A DNA stretch of 64,000 nucleotides, taken from Methanomassiliicoccus luminyensis B10. Lineage in GTDB: Archaea; Thermoplasmatota; Thermoplasmata; Methanomassiliicoccales; Methanomassiliicoccaceae. This document shows, in pieces, positions 1-8,816 of this stretch. Made by a program: the position numbers and the translations under genes. Numbering within the stretch: the first letter of the stretch is position 1; every line of letters starts with the position of its first letter. Where the stretch lies: contig NZ_CAJE01000023.1 in NCBI RefSeq assembly GCF_000308215.1, positions 35,985 to 99,984 on the forward strand. Direction: 5' to 3'. Under the pieces are notes generated by a model. The model did not search any database and was not told the DNA's origin. It was given only the letters and a program-made list of their open reading frames with translations.

Positions 1-374
1 CGGTAGGAGAGCAGCGCGGTCAGAGCGGCGAACAGGAACGCCAGGAGGGCCGAGGTGTTGTGGTAGGCGACCACGTACTCGTGGAATATCCCCACTCCCA
101 TGGCCCCTATGCTGGAAATGGCCAGCAGCACCGGCACCACTCGGTCGGCGCCATCTCGCCATAGGAAGTAGGAACCTGTCAGCCCCAGGAGCCCGAACAG
201 GAACAGCGAGCCGTTGAACAGCATTGCGGACGGCTCCGGGCCCACCCCAAGGTCGCTGATGTAGTTCTGGCTGACACTGTAGCCAGGATACAGTATCTCG
301 GCCATGTGCAGCCCCAGCAAAAAAATGGCCCCACCGATGAAGATGAGGAAACCCGCCTTCCGACGGTCGTCCAT
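1..374 (-). CDS. DUF998 family membrane protein, partial (C-terminus off the window)
   Basis: The ATG is at 374 on the minus strand and about 124 codons run open to the window edge. The N-terminus has a hydrophobic helix followed by YPGYSVSQNYISDLG, which nearly matches the neighbouring gene at 382-1008 (YPGYSVSGNKISDLG). This is a DUF998-type multi-pass membrane protein, and the two genes are tandem paralogues separated by 7 nt. The family has no settled biochemical role. The translation shows several transmembrane stretches and no catalytic motif. Confidence 0.75.
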   Translation of the reverse strand, partial: MDDRRKAGFLIFIGGAIFLLGLHMAEILYPGYSVSQNYISDLGVGPEPSAMLFNGSLFLFGLLGLTGSYFLWRDGADRVVPVLLAISSIGAMGVGIFHEYVVAYHNTSALLAFLFAALTALLSY

Positions 375-381
375 GCCTGTA

Positions 382-1008
382 TTATTCCTGCCGAGGTGGT
401 ATATATTCATCGTCCCGGGCCCGCCGGGTCCCGCGCTCCTCCGGCGCGTCCCCGGAGCGGCCGGCCAGCAGCCCTCCCAGCGCCACCGTCCAGGTCAGGA
501 CGGGGTAGAGGACCATGCGCTCCATCCCTCCCGCCCCCAGCCCCAGGTATATGTCGGCGGCGAAGAGGGCCAGGGCCGCCAGGCTCGTGATCCCCAGCGC
601 CCCCGCCAGGTATCCCAGCGGCTTTCCTGCGCGAGGGTACGAGAGCACCGCCACCAGGGCCCCGAAGAAGAACGCCAGGAATGCCGAGATCGTGTGGGGG
701 GCGCCCACGCTCGAAGGGAACACTCCCACCCCCATCGCCCCGATGCCGGAGAACGCCAGCGCGCACGCCAGCTTGCGGTCCGGGGCGTCCCGCCGCAGGA
801 GGAGGGCGGCCAGCGCCCCCAGGAGCCCGAACAGGAACACCGAGGAGTTGAAGATCAGGGAGGGGGCCGCCGGGCCCGTCCCCAGATCGCTTATCTTGTT
901 CCCGCTCACGCTGTACCCCGGGTACAGCGCTTCGGCAACGTGGATCCCCAGGAGGAACAGCGCCCCTCCCGCCAGAAGGAGGAGCCCGGCCTTGTGCCCA
1001 TTGTCCAT
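382..1008 (-). CDS. DUF998 family membrane protein
   Basis: 208 residues with about six hydrophobic helices and the DUF998-like block YPGYSVSGNKISDLG near residues 30-45. It is the upstream member of a tandem pair with the partial gene at 1-374, and the near-identical N-termini indicate local duplication. The C-terminal tail is charged and Arg-rich (GDAPEERGTRRARDDE) and probably cytoplasmic. Function is unknown. Confidence 0.75.
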   Translation of the reverse strand: MDNGHKAGLLLLAGGALFLLGIHVAEALYPGYSVSGNKISDLGTGPAAPSLIFNSSVFLFGLLGALAALLLRRDAPDRKLACALAFSGIGAMGVGVFPSSVGAPHTISAFLAFFFGALVAVLSYPRAGKPLGYLAGALGITSLAALALFAADIYLGLGAGGMERMVLYPVLTWTVALGGLLAGRSGDAPEERGTRRARDDEYIPPRQE

Positions 1009-1072
1009 GATATCATCATCGGCGAGGGCCTAATAAAGCGTTCAATCCCACCGCGCGGGCGCGGGGCCGATC

Positions 1073-1696
1073 TCACGCTCCGTCATCTTCTCCGCCATAC
1101 CTCTCGCGGGCCCGCCTGACCAGGTACCCGTGCCCGATCACCCCCAGGGGGATGGACACGTACCAGATGAGGAAGCGCACCGGCAGGTCGAACAGGGCCA
1201 GGGTCCAGAAGACCGGGAGGGCGGAGGCGAGGAAGATGGCCGCGTCGATCAGGCGGGAATTGCGGGCGGCCACGAAGGCCTCGCGCCCCTCCACTCCCTG
1301 GCGGAAGGCCTGCTGATTGAAGCCGGCCATGATGAGCCATATCCCTCCCAGGTCCAGCGCGTACAGCGTGGAGGCCCCGTTCAGCAGTTCGGGATAGTTC
1401 TGGGAGTTGACGTCGAAGGCCATGACGTTCAGCAGGTACGGCTCGATGGCCACCAGGAGAAGGAGGGCCACGTTGAGGACCAGCAGCCGGGGCGATTCGA
1501 TCTTGAGGCGGGAGATGATGCGCGAGTACGAGATCCACACCGAGATGAGGATGAGGAAGCTGAAGGTGAACCAGAACAGGCCGGTGAGTACGTCGGAGAT
1601 GTCGTCCTCGGAACGGTTGATGAGGGCTATGGCTCCTATGGACAGGGCGAGCCCGAACACCAGATCGGTCAGGTCCTCTATTCTGACCTTGAACAT
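1073..1696 (-). CDS. Predicted membrane protein, possibly TMEM175/DUF1211-like
   Basis: 207 residues. It opens with RIEDLTDLVFGLALSIGAIAL, which resembles the first helix of prokaryotic TMEM175/DUF1211 proteins (consensus R-x3-(F/L)-(S/T)-D-x-V-F). About six transmembrane helices follow and the tail is charged (RRARERYGGEDDG). Members of that family conduct potassium in bacteria and archaea. The canonical FSD is LTD here, so the family call is tentative and channel activity is inference. Confidence 0.5.
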   Translation of the reverse strand: MFKVRIEDLTDLVFGLALSIGAIALINRSEDDISDVLTGLFWFTFSFLILISVWISYSRIISRLKIESPRLLVLNVALLLLVAIEPYLLNVMAFDVNSQNYPELLNGASTLYALDLGGIWLIMAGFNQQAFRQGVEGREAFVAARNSRLIDAAIFLASALPVFWTLALFDLPVRFLIWYVSIPLGVIGHGYLVRRARERYGGEDDGA

Positions 1697-1729
1697 GCCG
1701 TGGCTAACAAGGCAGCCGCGACTATTTCA

Positions 1730-2173
1730 TCATCGCACCAGCATCGATATCGCCCACCCCGCGCCGAACACTATGAGCGCGGAAGCGAGCACCGCGCCGA
1801 GGTTCTGGTACAGCGTGAAGTCGGAGGCGAAGAAGAATAGCCAGATCACCATGAACGTCAGCCAGATGATGCCGGTGAGGCCGCCGATGACGGACTTCTT
1901 CTTCGGGTTGGGAAGGTAGTACCCGTAACCCTGGGGCATCTGCGGCCTCGGGTACTTGATCCCCCAGGTGACCCATGCCACTATCAGCACGGCCAGGAGG
2001 ATGAGCACCGAGACCAGCATCACCGCCAGGTTCTGGCTTGAGCTCAGGTCGCCGGTGAAGAAATAGAGCCAGATCACGATGAAGACCAGCCAGGCGAAGG
2101 AGGCCACGATGGTGAGGACCGACCTCCACATGAGCCCCTTCTGCCTCTGGTCCTGAATGGGCACGCCCGCCAT
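1730..2173 (-). CDS. Small four-helix membrane protein with internal duplication
   Basis: 147 residues. Two similar two-helix halves are visible, VIWLYFFTGDLSSSQNLAVML (near residues 34-54) and VIWLFFFASDFTLYQNLGAVL (near residues 100-120), so the protein arose by internal duplication of a WL(Y/F)FF...QNL(A/G) unit. A charged linker with YPRPQMPQGYGYYLPNPKKK joins the halves. I do not recognise a named family. It may be co-transcribed with the minus-strand membrane genes beside it. Confidence 0.65.
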   Translation of the reverse strand: MAGVPIQDQRQKGLMWRSVLTIVASFAWLVFIVIWLYFFTGDLSSSQNLAVMLVSVLILLAVLIVAWVTWGIKYPRPQMPQGYGYYLPNPKKKSVIGGLTGIIWLTFMVIWLFFFASDFTLYQNLGAVLASALIVFGAGWAISMLVR

Positions 2174-2233
2174 GTTATCCTCCCTGATTATCGCGCCATC
2201 GTAGATGAACGTTTGGAGGTCAAAGCCCCATCC

Positions 2234-2509
2234 TCAGCGCCTGGTCGACCTTCCCCGCAGGACGAAGCCGCCCCTCTCGACCTCCCTGCGGACCAGCCTT
2301 AGGACCGCCCCCGGGGTGCTCCGGGGCCTCAGCAGGTCCACCACCAGGGAGCCGTTACGCTTCCAGATGGTGCCGGGGATCGTTCCCAGGCATTTCGCCA
2401 GCCGCCCCATGTCATCGGTGCCGGGCCCGCCGACTATGCAGACCCCCCTCTCGCTCACGCCCATCGAGCCGACGGTCCGTCCCTCCCGGACTATGACATA
2501 GTCGTCCAA
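2234..2509 (-). CDS. Hypothetical protein next to ramA
   Basis: 91 residues, compact and soluble in appearance, starting MDDYVIVREGRTVGSM and ending in an Arg-rich tail. It begins 25 nt after the ramA stop on the same strand, so it is probably co-transcribed with the corrinoid activator. No motif I can name. A role near corrinoid activation is suggested only by position. Confidence 0.5.
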   Translation of the reverse strand: MDDYVIVREGRTVGSMGVSERGVCIVGGPGTDDMGRLAKCLGTIPGTIWKRNGSLVVDLLRPRSTPGAVLRLVRREVERGGFVLRGRSTRR

Positions 2510-2534
2510 GCGCCCTGCCCCCGTCTTACAAGGA

Positions 2535-4172
2535 TCACCCGGCGTTCACCAGGCCCTTGTGCAGCTCGTTGAACCGGTAGACCTTCTCGGGGCAGGCGCG
2601 CTCGCACCTCATGCATGCCGTCCCATTGCACAGGTCCGAGGACACTTCAAGCTCGAACCCGTCCCCTGCCTGCGACACCTTTAGGGCATGCTCGGGGCAC
2701 TCCTTCACGCACGCCTCGCAGCCGATGCAGCCCTCGAAGGAGCCGCTGAGATGCACCCCGATGTCCCTCAGGACCTTGAGCCCCTTCGACCCCAGGTCCG
2801 GAATGTCCCTCTTGACCACCCTGATGACCTCGGCCGGCCTGATCTCCGAAGGGAGGGGCTGGATCTCCGCCATCTCCAGCATCATGTTGTACATGTCCAT
2901 GGGCATACCTTCCTGCCAGTACGCCAGCTCCTGAACGAACACCTTCTCGAATATCGGGTCGCTGGCGAACATCACATGGTTGGCGCGTATCGAGTTCGCC
3001 AGTGTCTGGAGGTGATCGAGTAGCTCGGGGTCCTTAACCAGGTCCGTCGCCATGGCCAGCGAGGTGTTGCCGAACTGGTAGATCTTCTTGGGCGTGGGGG
3101 GAAGGAGGCCCACGCGCTGAGCTTTCAGCGCGTCGACGTAGGTCCCGGACGCTCCGCTCATGTACATGACGTCGAGCTGATCGAACATGAGGCCGGCATG
3201 CTCAAGCAGGGTGAAGTGGCCGGCCCTCATGGCCCCAAAGGTCTTGGCGGCCTCCAGGACATCGTGCTCGGTGAGAGTGATCCCGTCCTGCAGATGCAGC
3301 ATGTTGTCCGCGGTGGTGATGTGGGGCCACTTGATGAGGCCGTATTCCATGGCCACGGCGATGGCGGCGATGACCCCCGTTCCCGTTACTCCCAGGGCAC
3401 GTCCGTGCATCGGTCCGGGCTCCACCACGCTGCCGGTGTTCGGCTCGATCAAGTCCCCGTTCTGAGCGGTGATGGCGTCGTCAAGGACGGTGCATCTCCA
3501 GTACCCGTCGGAGTTGACGTCGCTGATGGCGCCGGGGGAGGCGAGCATGCCCGCCTTGATGGACTGCCCCTCAATGGCCGGACCGGCGGCCGCCGAGCCG
3601 GTGAGGATCTCATCGCCGACCTTAAGCGCCATTTCGGCGTTGGTGCCGTAGTCGGTCACCAGAATGTTCTCCTTCTGCTCGAGGAGCTTGGTCTGGTACA
3701 TCATGGCCAGCGCGTCGGCGCCGATCTCATGGCGTATGGCCGGAGGGATCATGACCTGCACCTTGTCCGGAAGCTCCAGGCCCAGATCGACGGCGTCGAT
3801 CACGCGGGCGTCCCGCCTTTGCGGCACCACGCCTCTCGACTTGAGGGCCTGCTCGCCAGCGAACGCGAGGTCCCGTATCTCCATGTTCTGGAACATCGAC
3901 AGCTGGATGGGGTTGCCGCATATCGCGACCCTCTCTACCTTGTTCAGGTCGATCTCCAGCATCTTCATCAGCTTGTTGGACGTATCTATCAGCAGCCGGT
4001 GTGCTATGCCCCTGTCAACTTGGATGCAGAATGTCAAGTGGTCCATCACGTTCGCGCCCGGAACGGGGTGGCGGACGGTGATGGCGGTCGATACGATCTT
4101 ATTGTCGCTCAGGTCGACAGCGTGCATCCTGGTGCCGCTGGTGCCAACGTCGATGGATATGCCGTAGCTCAT
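2535..4172 (-). CDS. ramA: Corrinoid protein reductive activator RamA
   Basis: ATP-dependent reductase that returns inactive Co(II) corrinoid on MtmC, MtbC and MttC to Co(I). The N-terminus GISIDVGTSGTRMHAVDL is the nucleotide-binding start of the RamA/RACo ASKHA-like fold, and TDYGTNAEM and GTGVIAAIA further on are phosphate-binding turns. The last 65 residues carry two [4Fe-4S] motifs, CIGCEACVKECP and C-x4-C-x2-C-x3-CP. I chose the start at 4172 because GGAG lies 9 nt upstream of it; an ATG at 4187 would add five residues. It is the only activator in the window and sits about 13 kb from the methyltransferase operons it should serve. Confidence 0.9.
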   Translation of the reverse strand: MSYGISIDVGTSGTRMHAVDLSDNKIVSTAITVRHPVPGANVMDHLTFCIQVDRGIAHRLLIDTSNKLMKMLEIDLNKVERVAICGNPIQLSMFQNMEIRDLAFAGEQALKSRGVVPQRRDARVIDAVDLGLELPDKVQVMIPPAIRHEIGADALAMMYQTKLLEQKENILVTDYGTNAEMALKVGDEILTGSAAAGPAIEGQSIKAGMLASPGAISDVNSDGYWRCTVLDDAITAQNGDLIEPNTGSVVEPGPMHGRALGVTGTGVIAAIAVAMEYGLIKWPHITTADNMLHLQDGITLTEHDVLEAAKTFGAMRAGHFTLLEHAGLMFDQLDVMYMSGASGTYVDALKAQRVGLLPPTPKKIYQFGNTSLAMATDLVKDPELLDHLQTLANSIRANHVMFASDPIFEKVFVQELAYWQEGMPMDMYNMMLEMAEIQPLPSEIRPAEVIRVVKRDIPDLGSKGLKVLRDIGVHLSGSFEGCIGCEACVKECPEHALKVSQAGDGFELEVSSDLCNGTACMRCERACPEKVYRFNELHKGLVNAG

Positions 4173-4308
4173 CTGTATGCGCTCCATGAAATGTTCTGTC
4201 CGGCGCTCGTGATCATCAAGCCCGGGGGCGTGTAAGGTGCCGGCCCATTCCTAGACCCGGGCCGCTGAGGTCCAAAACCATATCGCATTCAGGATATTTG
4301 ATGAGGGG

Positions 4309-4327
4309 GCAGGCCCCAAGGGCCTGC
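4309..4327 (-). terminator. Stem-loop downstream of flavodoxin gene
   Basis: Perfect 8-bp inverted repeat GCAGGCCC / GGGCCTGC with a 3-nt loop, 21 nt beyond the stop of the minus-strand flavodoxin gene. No strong T-run follows, so it may be a processing or stability element rather than a terminator. Confidence 0.4.
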
Positions 4328-4348
4328 ACCTCCCTATCCCTTCACGGT

Positions 4349-4846
4349 TCACTCGTTCCCGGACGCGATCTCCTTGGCGAACGCGCGCGCCCTGGAGCGG
4401 TCGGCGGCGTCGGGGTGTCCCGTGGTCAGGTGGCGCTGCTCCCCGAACATCCTCATGGCAGGGTCGGGCGAGCTCATCAGCTTGGTGGCGAGGTCCTTGT
4501 CCAGTACGCCCTGGCAGCTGAAGAAGCCCGCCAGGTTCGCGCCTTCTGCGGCGGCCCGGCAGTTATTAATTATGCCCTGCAGCGGGGGAGCCTCCGGGGA
4601 CATGGCATGGGTGACGAACAACGCTATCTTCTTTCCTGCGGCCTTGTCCTTAAGGAACTCCTGGGCCTTCTTGGGCGCCCCGCCCGAGTTTACCGGGAAC
4701 CCCACGAATACCAGGTCGTAGCCGTCGAGGTTCTTCACTTCATCCATTGGCTTGATCTCCTTTTTGCCAGGGACCGCCTCGAAAATGGAGTCGGCGATCA
4801 TCTGGGTGTTGCCCGTGGTCGACATATAGGTGACTAAGGTGCTCAT
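4349..4846 (-). CDS. Flavodoxin-like FMN protein
   Basis: 165 residues. MSTLVTYMSTTGNTQMIA is the flavodoxin phosphate-binding loop (S-T-T-G-N-T), and DLVFVGFPVNSGGAPKK matches the second FMN-contact segment. It is probably a small electron carrier or FMN oxidoreductase, although the long C-terminal region (about residues 110-165) differs from minimal flavodoxins. It is divergent from the regulator at 4925 over a 78-bp AT-rich gap holding a TATA-like stretch (about 4870-4882), so it is a plausible target of that regulator. Confidence 0.85.
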   Translation of the reverse strand: MSTLVTYMSTTGNTQMIADSIFEAVPGKKEIKPMDEVKNLDGYDLVFVGFPVNSGGAPKKAQEFLKDKAAGKKIALFVTHAMSPEAPPLQGIINNCRAAAEGANLAGFFSCQGVLDKDLATKLMSSPDPAMRMFGEQRHLTTGHPDAADRSRARAFAKEIASGNE

Positions 4847-4924
4847 TCGATGCCTCCACCCTCCATGATGGCATGTTTAATATATGCCTATAACGTTTTA
4901 ACATAAATGTATTAAGGTGGTGCT

Positions 4925-5668
4925 GTGGAAAGCGATTCATTGGAAAAGCGATTGGAGGACCTGGAGCAGGATTTCGACGCGCTGCGCGCCGCCACCATCG
5001 CTTCCAAGGAGAGAGAGTACCGGAAGCTGGTGCTGAAGCAGGTCCAGGAGGTGTTCGACGAGTTCAGCAAGAACGAGGTCGTGGACCGCATCGAATGCAT
5101 GGACAACATCTACGACTGCTCCAAGCGGAAGTTCTGCAAGAACCAGATGCAGAGCAAGGTGGAAGCTATCAGCCTGGCTTACATGAGTGGAGACTACGAT
5201 CGAGCCATATCGATGCTCGACGAGATAGAGAATGGGGTCCGGGGGCTCGGTTCGGACTGCGAATCTGGACAATGCCAAAAATATGTGCTCGTGCTCATCT
5301 CGGAGATCAGGACCGTGCTGACCCTGGCCATCAGGATAGAGAAGAAGGCCGGGGAGCTGCCGCCGAATGTCGTGCCTACGCAAGCCTCTCCCCTGGACTC
5401 GGTCACAGCGTCAGAGGCCCTGGCACCGCTGGCCCACCCCGCCCGGCTGGACATACTGGCCCATCTGGAGAACGGGGAGATGGGCTTTTCCGAGCTCAGC
5501 AAGGAGCTGGGCATGAAGACCGGGCACCTGCAGTTCCATCTTAAGACCCTGGAGAAAGGAGGGTACGTGAGAAAGGACCGCAAGGGCGGGAAATATCGCA
5601 TATCCCTGCAAGGCGTCACCGCGCTGGATGGGCTGAGGGGCTTCATGTACAACCTGGTGCGGGTCTGA
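4925..5668 (+). CDS. ArsR-like winged-helix regulator with Cys-rich N-terminal domain
   Basis: 247 residues with a GTG start preceded by AAGGTGG. The N-terminus (about 1-50) is a charged, probably coiled-coil helix. A middle segment carries several cysteines (IECMDNIYDCSKRKFC and CESGQC). Residues about 165-247 form an ArsR/HTH-20 winged helix (LAHPARLDILAHLENG, then SELSKELGMKTGHLQFHLKTLE). This resembles a DNA-binding repressor with a metal, Fe-S or thiol sensing domain. The divergent flavodoxin suggests redox control, which is inference. Confidence 0.8.
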   Translation: MESDSLEKRLEDLEQDFDALRAATIASKEREYRKLVLKQVQEVFDEFSKNEVVDRIECMDNIYDCSKRKFCKNQMQSKVEAISLAYMSGDYDRAISMLDEIENGVRGLGSDCESGQCQKYVLVLISEIRTVLTLAIRIEKKAGELPPNVVPTQASPLDSVTASEALAPLAHPARLDILAHLENGEMGFSELSKELGMKTGHLQFHLKTLEKGGYVRKDRKGGKYRISLQGVTALDGLRGFMYNLVRV

Positions 5669-5694
5669 GTTCGCTTTAGAACGAGAGCCGGAGC

Positions 5695-6492
5695 TCAAAA
5701 TCTGCCCACTTTGTCTATGGCCCCCATCTCTTCCGGGGTCAGGGAGAAGTCGAACAGCTCGGCGTTCTCCAGCATCCTGTCGCGGTGCGATGTCTTCACG
5801 ATAGGCACCGCCCCCTTCTGCAGCACCCAGCGCAGGACCGTCTGGGCCGCGGTCCGGGAATGCCGGCGCGCGATCTCGCTTATGGCAGCATCCCTCAGGT
5901 CGGTCCCCCGCAGGGGGCTGTACGCCTCCAGCACGATCCCGCGGGACCTGCACCCGGCCAGCAGAGCATCGTCGCTGTTCTCCGGATTGAACTCCACCTG
6001 GTCCACTTCCGGGGTCACTCCGGTCCCCGCGGTCAGCTCGTCTACCTGCTCCAGGCTGAAGTTGCTCACCCCTATGGCTCCCACAGCCTCATCTTCCATC
6101 AACCGGATCATGGCCTTCCAGGTGTCCAGGTTCCTGCCCCCGGGCCAGTGGATAAGGTACAGGTCGACGCGGTCCAGGCCCAGCTTCCCCAGGCTGCGGT
6201 GGCAGGCCCGCATGGCGTTCTCGTAGCCGTGCTCATTGCTCCACAGCTTGGTGGTGACGAACAGCTCCTCTGGGTCGATCCCGCTCTGCCTGATGCCCTC
6301 CCCGACATCCTCTTCGTTATTGTACATGCTGGCGGTGTCGATAAGGCGGTAGCCGGCCTCCACGGCCTCGCGCACCGCCCTTGCGCAGGTCCCCCCGGCG
6401 AGCTTCCAGGTGCCGAACCCCAGGACCGGCATCTCCGAACCCCCGCCGAGGCGCACCCTGGAGCCCATTCTGAGAGAGTCGGTGACGATCAT
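5695..6492 (-). CDS. Aldo/keto reductase
   Basis: 265 residues, NADPH-dependent reductase of the AKR superfamily (TIM barrel). The catalytic tetrad is visible: Asp and Tyr in DTASMYNNEEDVGEGI, Lys in FVTTKLW, His in LYLIHWPGG. The cofactor segment is VPIVKTSHRDRMLEN near the C-terminus. The substrate cannot be read from sequence. A second family member lies at 10855-11682. Confidence 0.92.
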   Translation of the reverse strand: MIVTDSLRMGSRVRLGGGSEMPVLGFGTWKLAGGTCARAVREAVEAGYRLIDTASMYNNEEDVGEGIRQSGIDPEELFVTTKLWSNEHGYENAMRACHRSLGKLGLDRVDLYLIHWPGGRNLDTWKAMIRLMEDEAVGAIGVSNFSLEQVDELTAGTGVTPEVDQVEFNPENSDDALLAGCRSRGIVLEAYSPLRGTDLRDAAISEIARRHSRTAAQTVLRWVLQKGAVPIVKTSHRDRMLENAELFDFSLTPEEMGAIDKVGRF

Positions 6493-6520
6493 ACGTGGTA
6501 TGTTGGGAGCGGAGGATATT

Positions 6521-7516
6521 TCATTCTTGTTTCGAGGCCATCAGCGTCTTGTACCGGCGGACCTCGATGTTGTACTCGCGCACCATCTTCTGCTGGTGGT
6601 ACAGGGCGAGGAGCCTGCGGTGGTGGTGGAGGTCCCTTGGCCCCAGCTCGACGAGCGCCTCCGCCTCGCCGATGGCCAGCATCACAAGTCCCTTGGCCTG
6701 GTACAGCTCGGCCTTGCGCTCCAGCGCCCTGGCCGTACCGGGCCTGATGGACAGAGCGATCTCGTACGCCTCGATGGCCGCATCGGCCTGCCCGGCGAGG
6801 TCCAGCGATCCCGCCCATCTCATGGTGGCCTCGAAGCAGTCCCCGTTTTCGGGCATCTCCAGCTCGCCGCTCAGGACGGAGGCGAACAGGATGTCCAGCG
6901 TGGGCAGGTCCAGGTCCAGGGCGTCGGAGAGGTCGCGCATTACCGCCGCCAGGTCGGCGTAGTCCTGGGCCGGTTCCAGCGGTTCGACGAGATCGTTCTC
7001 GATCAGGAACCTCGACGCTGCGGAGCTCGCCGCGGGCCAGCCAGCGGGGTCCTGGATGTGCCACACCGTCGAGAGCAGCTCGGGCCACCTCTCCGGGCGG
7101 GCCTGAGGGCGCTTCAGATCGCCCCTTTCCACCTGGTCCTCCGCGAAGGCCTCGAAGTCCAGCAGCCTCCCCTTGGCCTCCCCCAGGTCCTCCGGCAGCT
7201 CGAAGGCCCTCCGCAGCGCCGGCTCCAGATCGTCCACCGAAACGCCCAGGGCCAGGTCGCTCATGGCCTGCGACACCGCGCGGGAGGGAAAGGCGAAGGA
7301 GTCCCCCGTCCCCGCCTGGTCCATGCGGTACTTCACTGTGCCGAAGTTGACCTTCCGCTCCAGGAAGTCCGATACGGTCTCCCGCAGCTCCTCCGCGGCC
7401 GAGGTCCACGCCGAGCGCTCCTCGGCATGGTCATCCCTCAGTCCGGTGCTGACGAAAACGAAGTAGGCGCACCGAAGCCTCTGCAAGAACGTATCGTCCA
7501 GGCCGCTCAAGAACAT
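6521..7516 (-). CDS. TPR-like repeat protein of unknown function
   Basis: 331 residues, acidic, mostly alpha-helical. The C-terminal third reads as TPR helices (AGQADAAIEAYEIALSIRPG, then ARALERKAELYQAKG). The N-terminal part contains LRDDHAEERSAWTSAAEEL and has no recognisable enzyme motif. It is probably a scaffold or protein-interaction factor. It lies between an aldo/keto reductase and a small hypothetical gene on the same strand. Confidence 0.65.
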   Translation of the reverse strand: MFLSGLDDTFLQRLRCAYFVFVSTGLRDDHAEERSAWTSAAEELRETVSDFLERKVNFGTVKYRMDQAGTGDSFAFPSRAVSQAMSDLALGVSVDDLEPALRRAFELPEDLGEAKGRLLDFEAFAEDQVERGDLKRPQARPERWPELLSTVWHIQDPAGWPAASSAASRFLIENDLVEPLEPAQDYADLAAVMRDLSDALDLDLPTLDILFASVLSGELEMPENGDCFEATMRWAGSLDLAGQADAAIEAYEIALSIRPGTARALERKAELYQAKGLVMLAIGEAEALVELGPRDLHHHRRLLALYHQQKMVREYNIEVRRYKTLMASKQE

Positions 7517-7556
7517 CCTCCTATCGGTAAAGGGCGGGCGTATTTCACGGCTTCGC

Positions 7557-7952
7557 TTACCTGACCCTTTTGAAGTTCCCCATTATGTCGTACACATACC
7601 CGGCGAAGCGGAACTCGCCATTGGCCCCGCCGGTGCGGATGCTGTCCTGAATGGTGCCCAGTATGGAGGCCGCCAGGTCCTTCCGGTATTTCTCCTCCGG
7701 CAGGTGCACGGTGACGGCGCCGAACTCGTTGGCCGCGAACACATAGTCCTCGAGGTTCGCGACCTCCCCGGCGGTGGCCGCCGATTCCAGGAACTCGAGG
7801 TCCACGATCTTCCCGTCCCTCTCGCTCTTCACCACGCCGCGGGGGAGCACGTCATCCAGGACATAGCTCGCCTTGACGGCGGGGTCCTGCTTCTGCAGCT
7901 GCGCGGCCCGCCGTCCGGCCACGGTGTCCAGGACCGCCTTCTCCTGTTGCTT
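7557..7952 (-). CDS. Hypothetical soluble protein
   Basis: 131 residues from MKQQEKAVLDTVAGRRA; an upstream in-frame ATG at 7976 would add eight residues. The sequence is mixed alpha/beta (GKIVDLEFLESAATAGEV, then GAVTVHLPEEKYRKDLAA). No family is recognised. It lies 18-42 nt after the Fe-S protein gene at 7995 on the same strand, so it is probably in the same transcript. Confidence 0.55.
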   Translation of the reverse strand, partial: KQQEKAVLDTVAGRRAAQLQKQDPAVKASYVLDDVLPRGVVKSERDGKIVDLEFLESAATAGEVANLEDYVFAANEFGAVTVHLPEEKYRKDLAASILGTIQDSIRTGGANGEFRFAGYVYDIMGNFKRVR

Positions 7953-7994
7953 CATCGCTACCGAATCCGAGCACATAGCAAAAGCGTTTCGCGC

Positions 7995-8795
7995 TTACTT
8001 GCCGCCATATCTCCGGACGTGCTCCCATGCCCGGTGATATCGCTCGTGTCCCTCGCGGTCGGAGTACAGAGCGGCATCGGTCCTGGCGAAGTGCTTCCTG
8101 TCCCGGCCGACCGGGCATACCTTGATGCAGATGCCGCACGGCGACACGTGCCTCTTGTACAGCTCCTCGTGCTGGGAGACGCAGGCGGCCTTGTCCGTCA
8201 GCGCCTCGGGGTACTCGCCATCCGAGAGGGCCCCGACCGGACAGGCGCGGGTGCAGCGCATGCATCGGATGCACACATCTTCTTTCATGACTGGGTCCGC
8301 CGGCAGCTCCGCGGAGGTGAATATGGAAGTGAACCGCACTCTGGGCCCGTACCGCGGCGTCAGCAGCATGTTGTTCACCCCGAAGGTGCCCAGGCCGGCG
8401 TAGTACGCGGCGTGGCGGTGCGAGAAGAACGCCATCGGGCGTTCTTTTAGGACGCTCAACCCGCCGTACCCGTCCCGGGGGACCGACACCGATGGATGCC
8501 CCTGCTCGTTGAGCATGGTCGCGATGCGGTAGGCGTCCTGGTCCAGCAGGCGGTTGACCGTGCCGTACAGCTCGTGGTACCAGATGGACGGGGTGGTCTC
8601 CAGCACCGGCAGGTGCACCGGGATGCCGATCACGACGACCGACCTCGCTTCCGGAAAGATGGACCGGGGCCGGAACTCCGCAGGGACCTCGAGCTCGGAT
8701 GCCTCGTCCCACCGCTCCGCCGGCGCGAACCCCACCATGGGGATGTCCAAGTGAGCGCACTTCGCCAGGACCTCGGACCTCAGGTCTGTCATCAT
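7995..8795 (-). CDS. Ferredoxin-type 4Fe-4S protein related to epoxyqueuosine reductase (QueG-like)
   Basis: 266 residues. Two cluster motifs are seen: CIRCMRCTRACPVG and, about 40 residues later, CGICIKVCPVG. The N-terminal part (HLDIPMVGFAPAERW, ARSVVVIGIPVH) resembles the QueG/reductive dehalogenase corrinoid-binding fold without the full QueG C-terminus. Such proteins in methanogens are annotated as 4Fe-4S double-cluster or epoxyqueuosine reductase-like proteins. The substrate is unknown. It may be co-transcribed with the helicase gene just upstream. Confidence 0.75.
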   Translation of the reverse strand: MMTDLRSEVLAKCAHLDIPMVGFAPAERWDEASELEVPAEFRPRSIFPEARSVVVIGIPVHLPVLETTPSIWYHELYGTVNRLLDQDAYRIATMLNEQGHPSVSVPRDGYGGLSVLKERPMAFFSHRHAAYYAGLGTFGVNNMLLTPRYGPRVRFTSIFTSAELPADPVMKEDVCIRCMRCTRACPVGALSDGEYPEALTDKAACVSQHEELYKRHVSPCGICIKVCPVGRDRKHFARTDAALYSDREGHERYHRAWEHVRRYGGK

Positions 8796-8816
8796 GACCG
8801 AGATGGGCGGCCTGCC

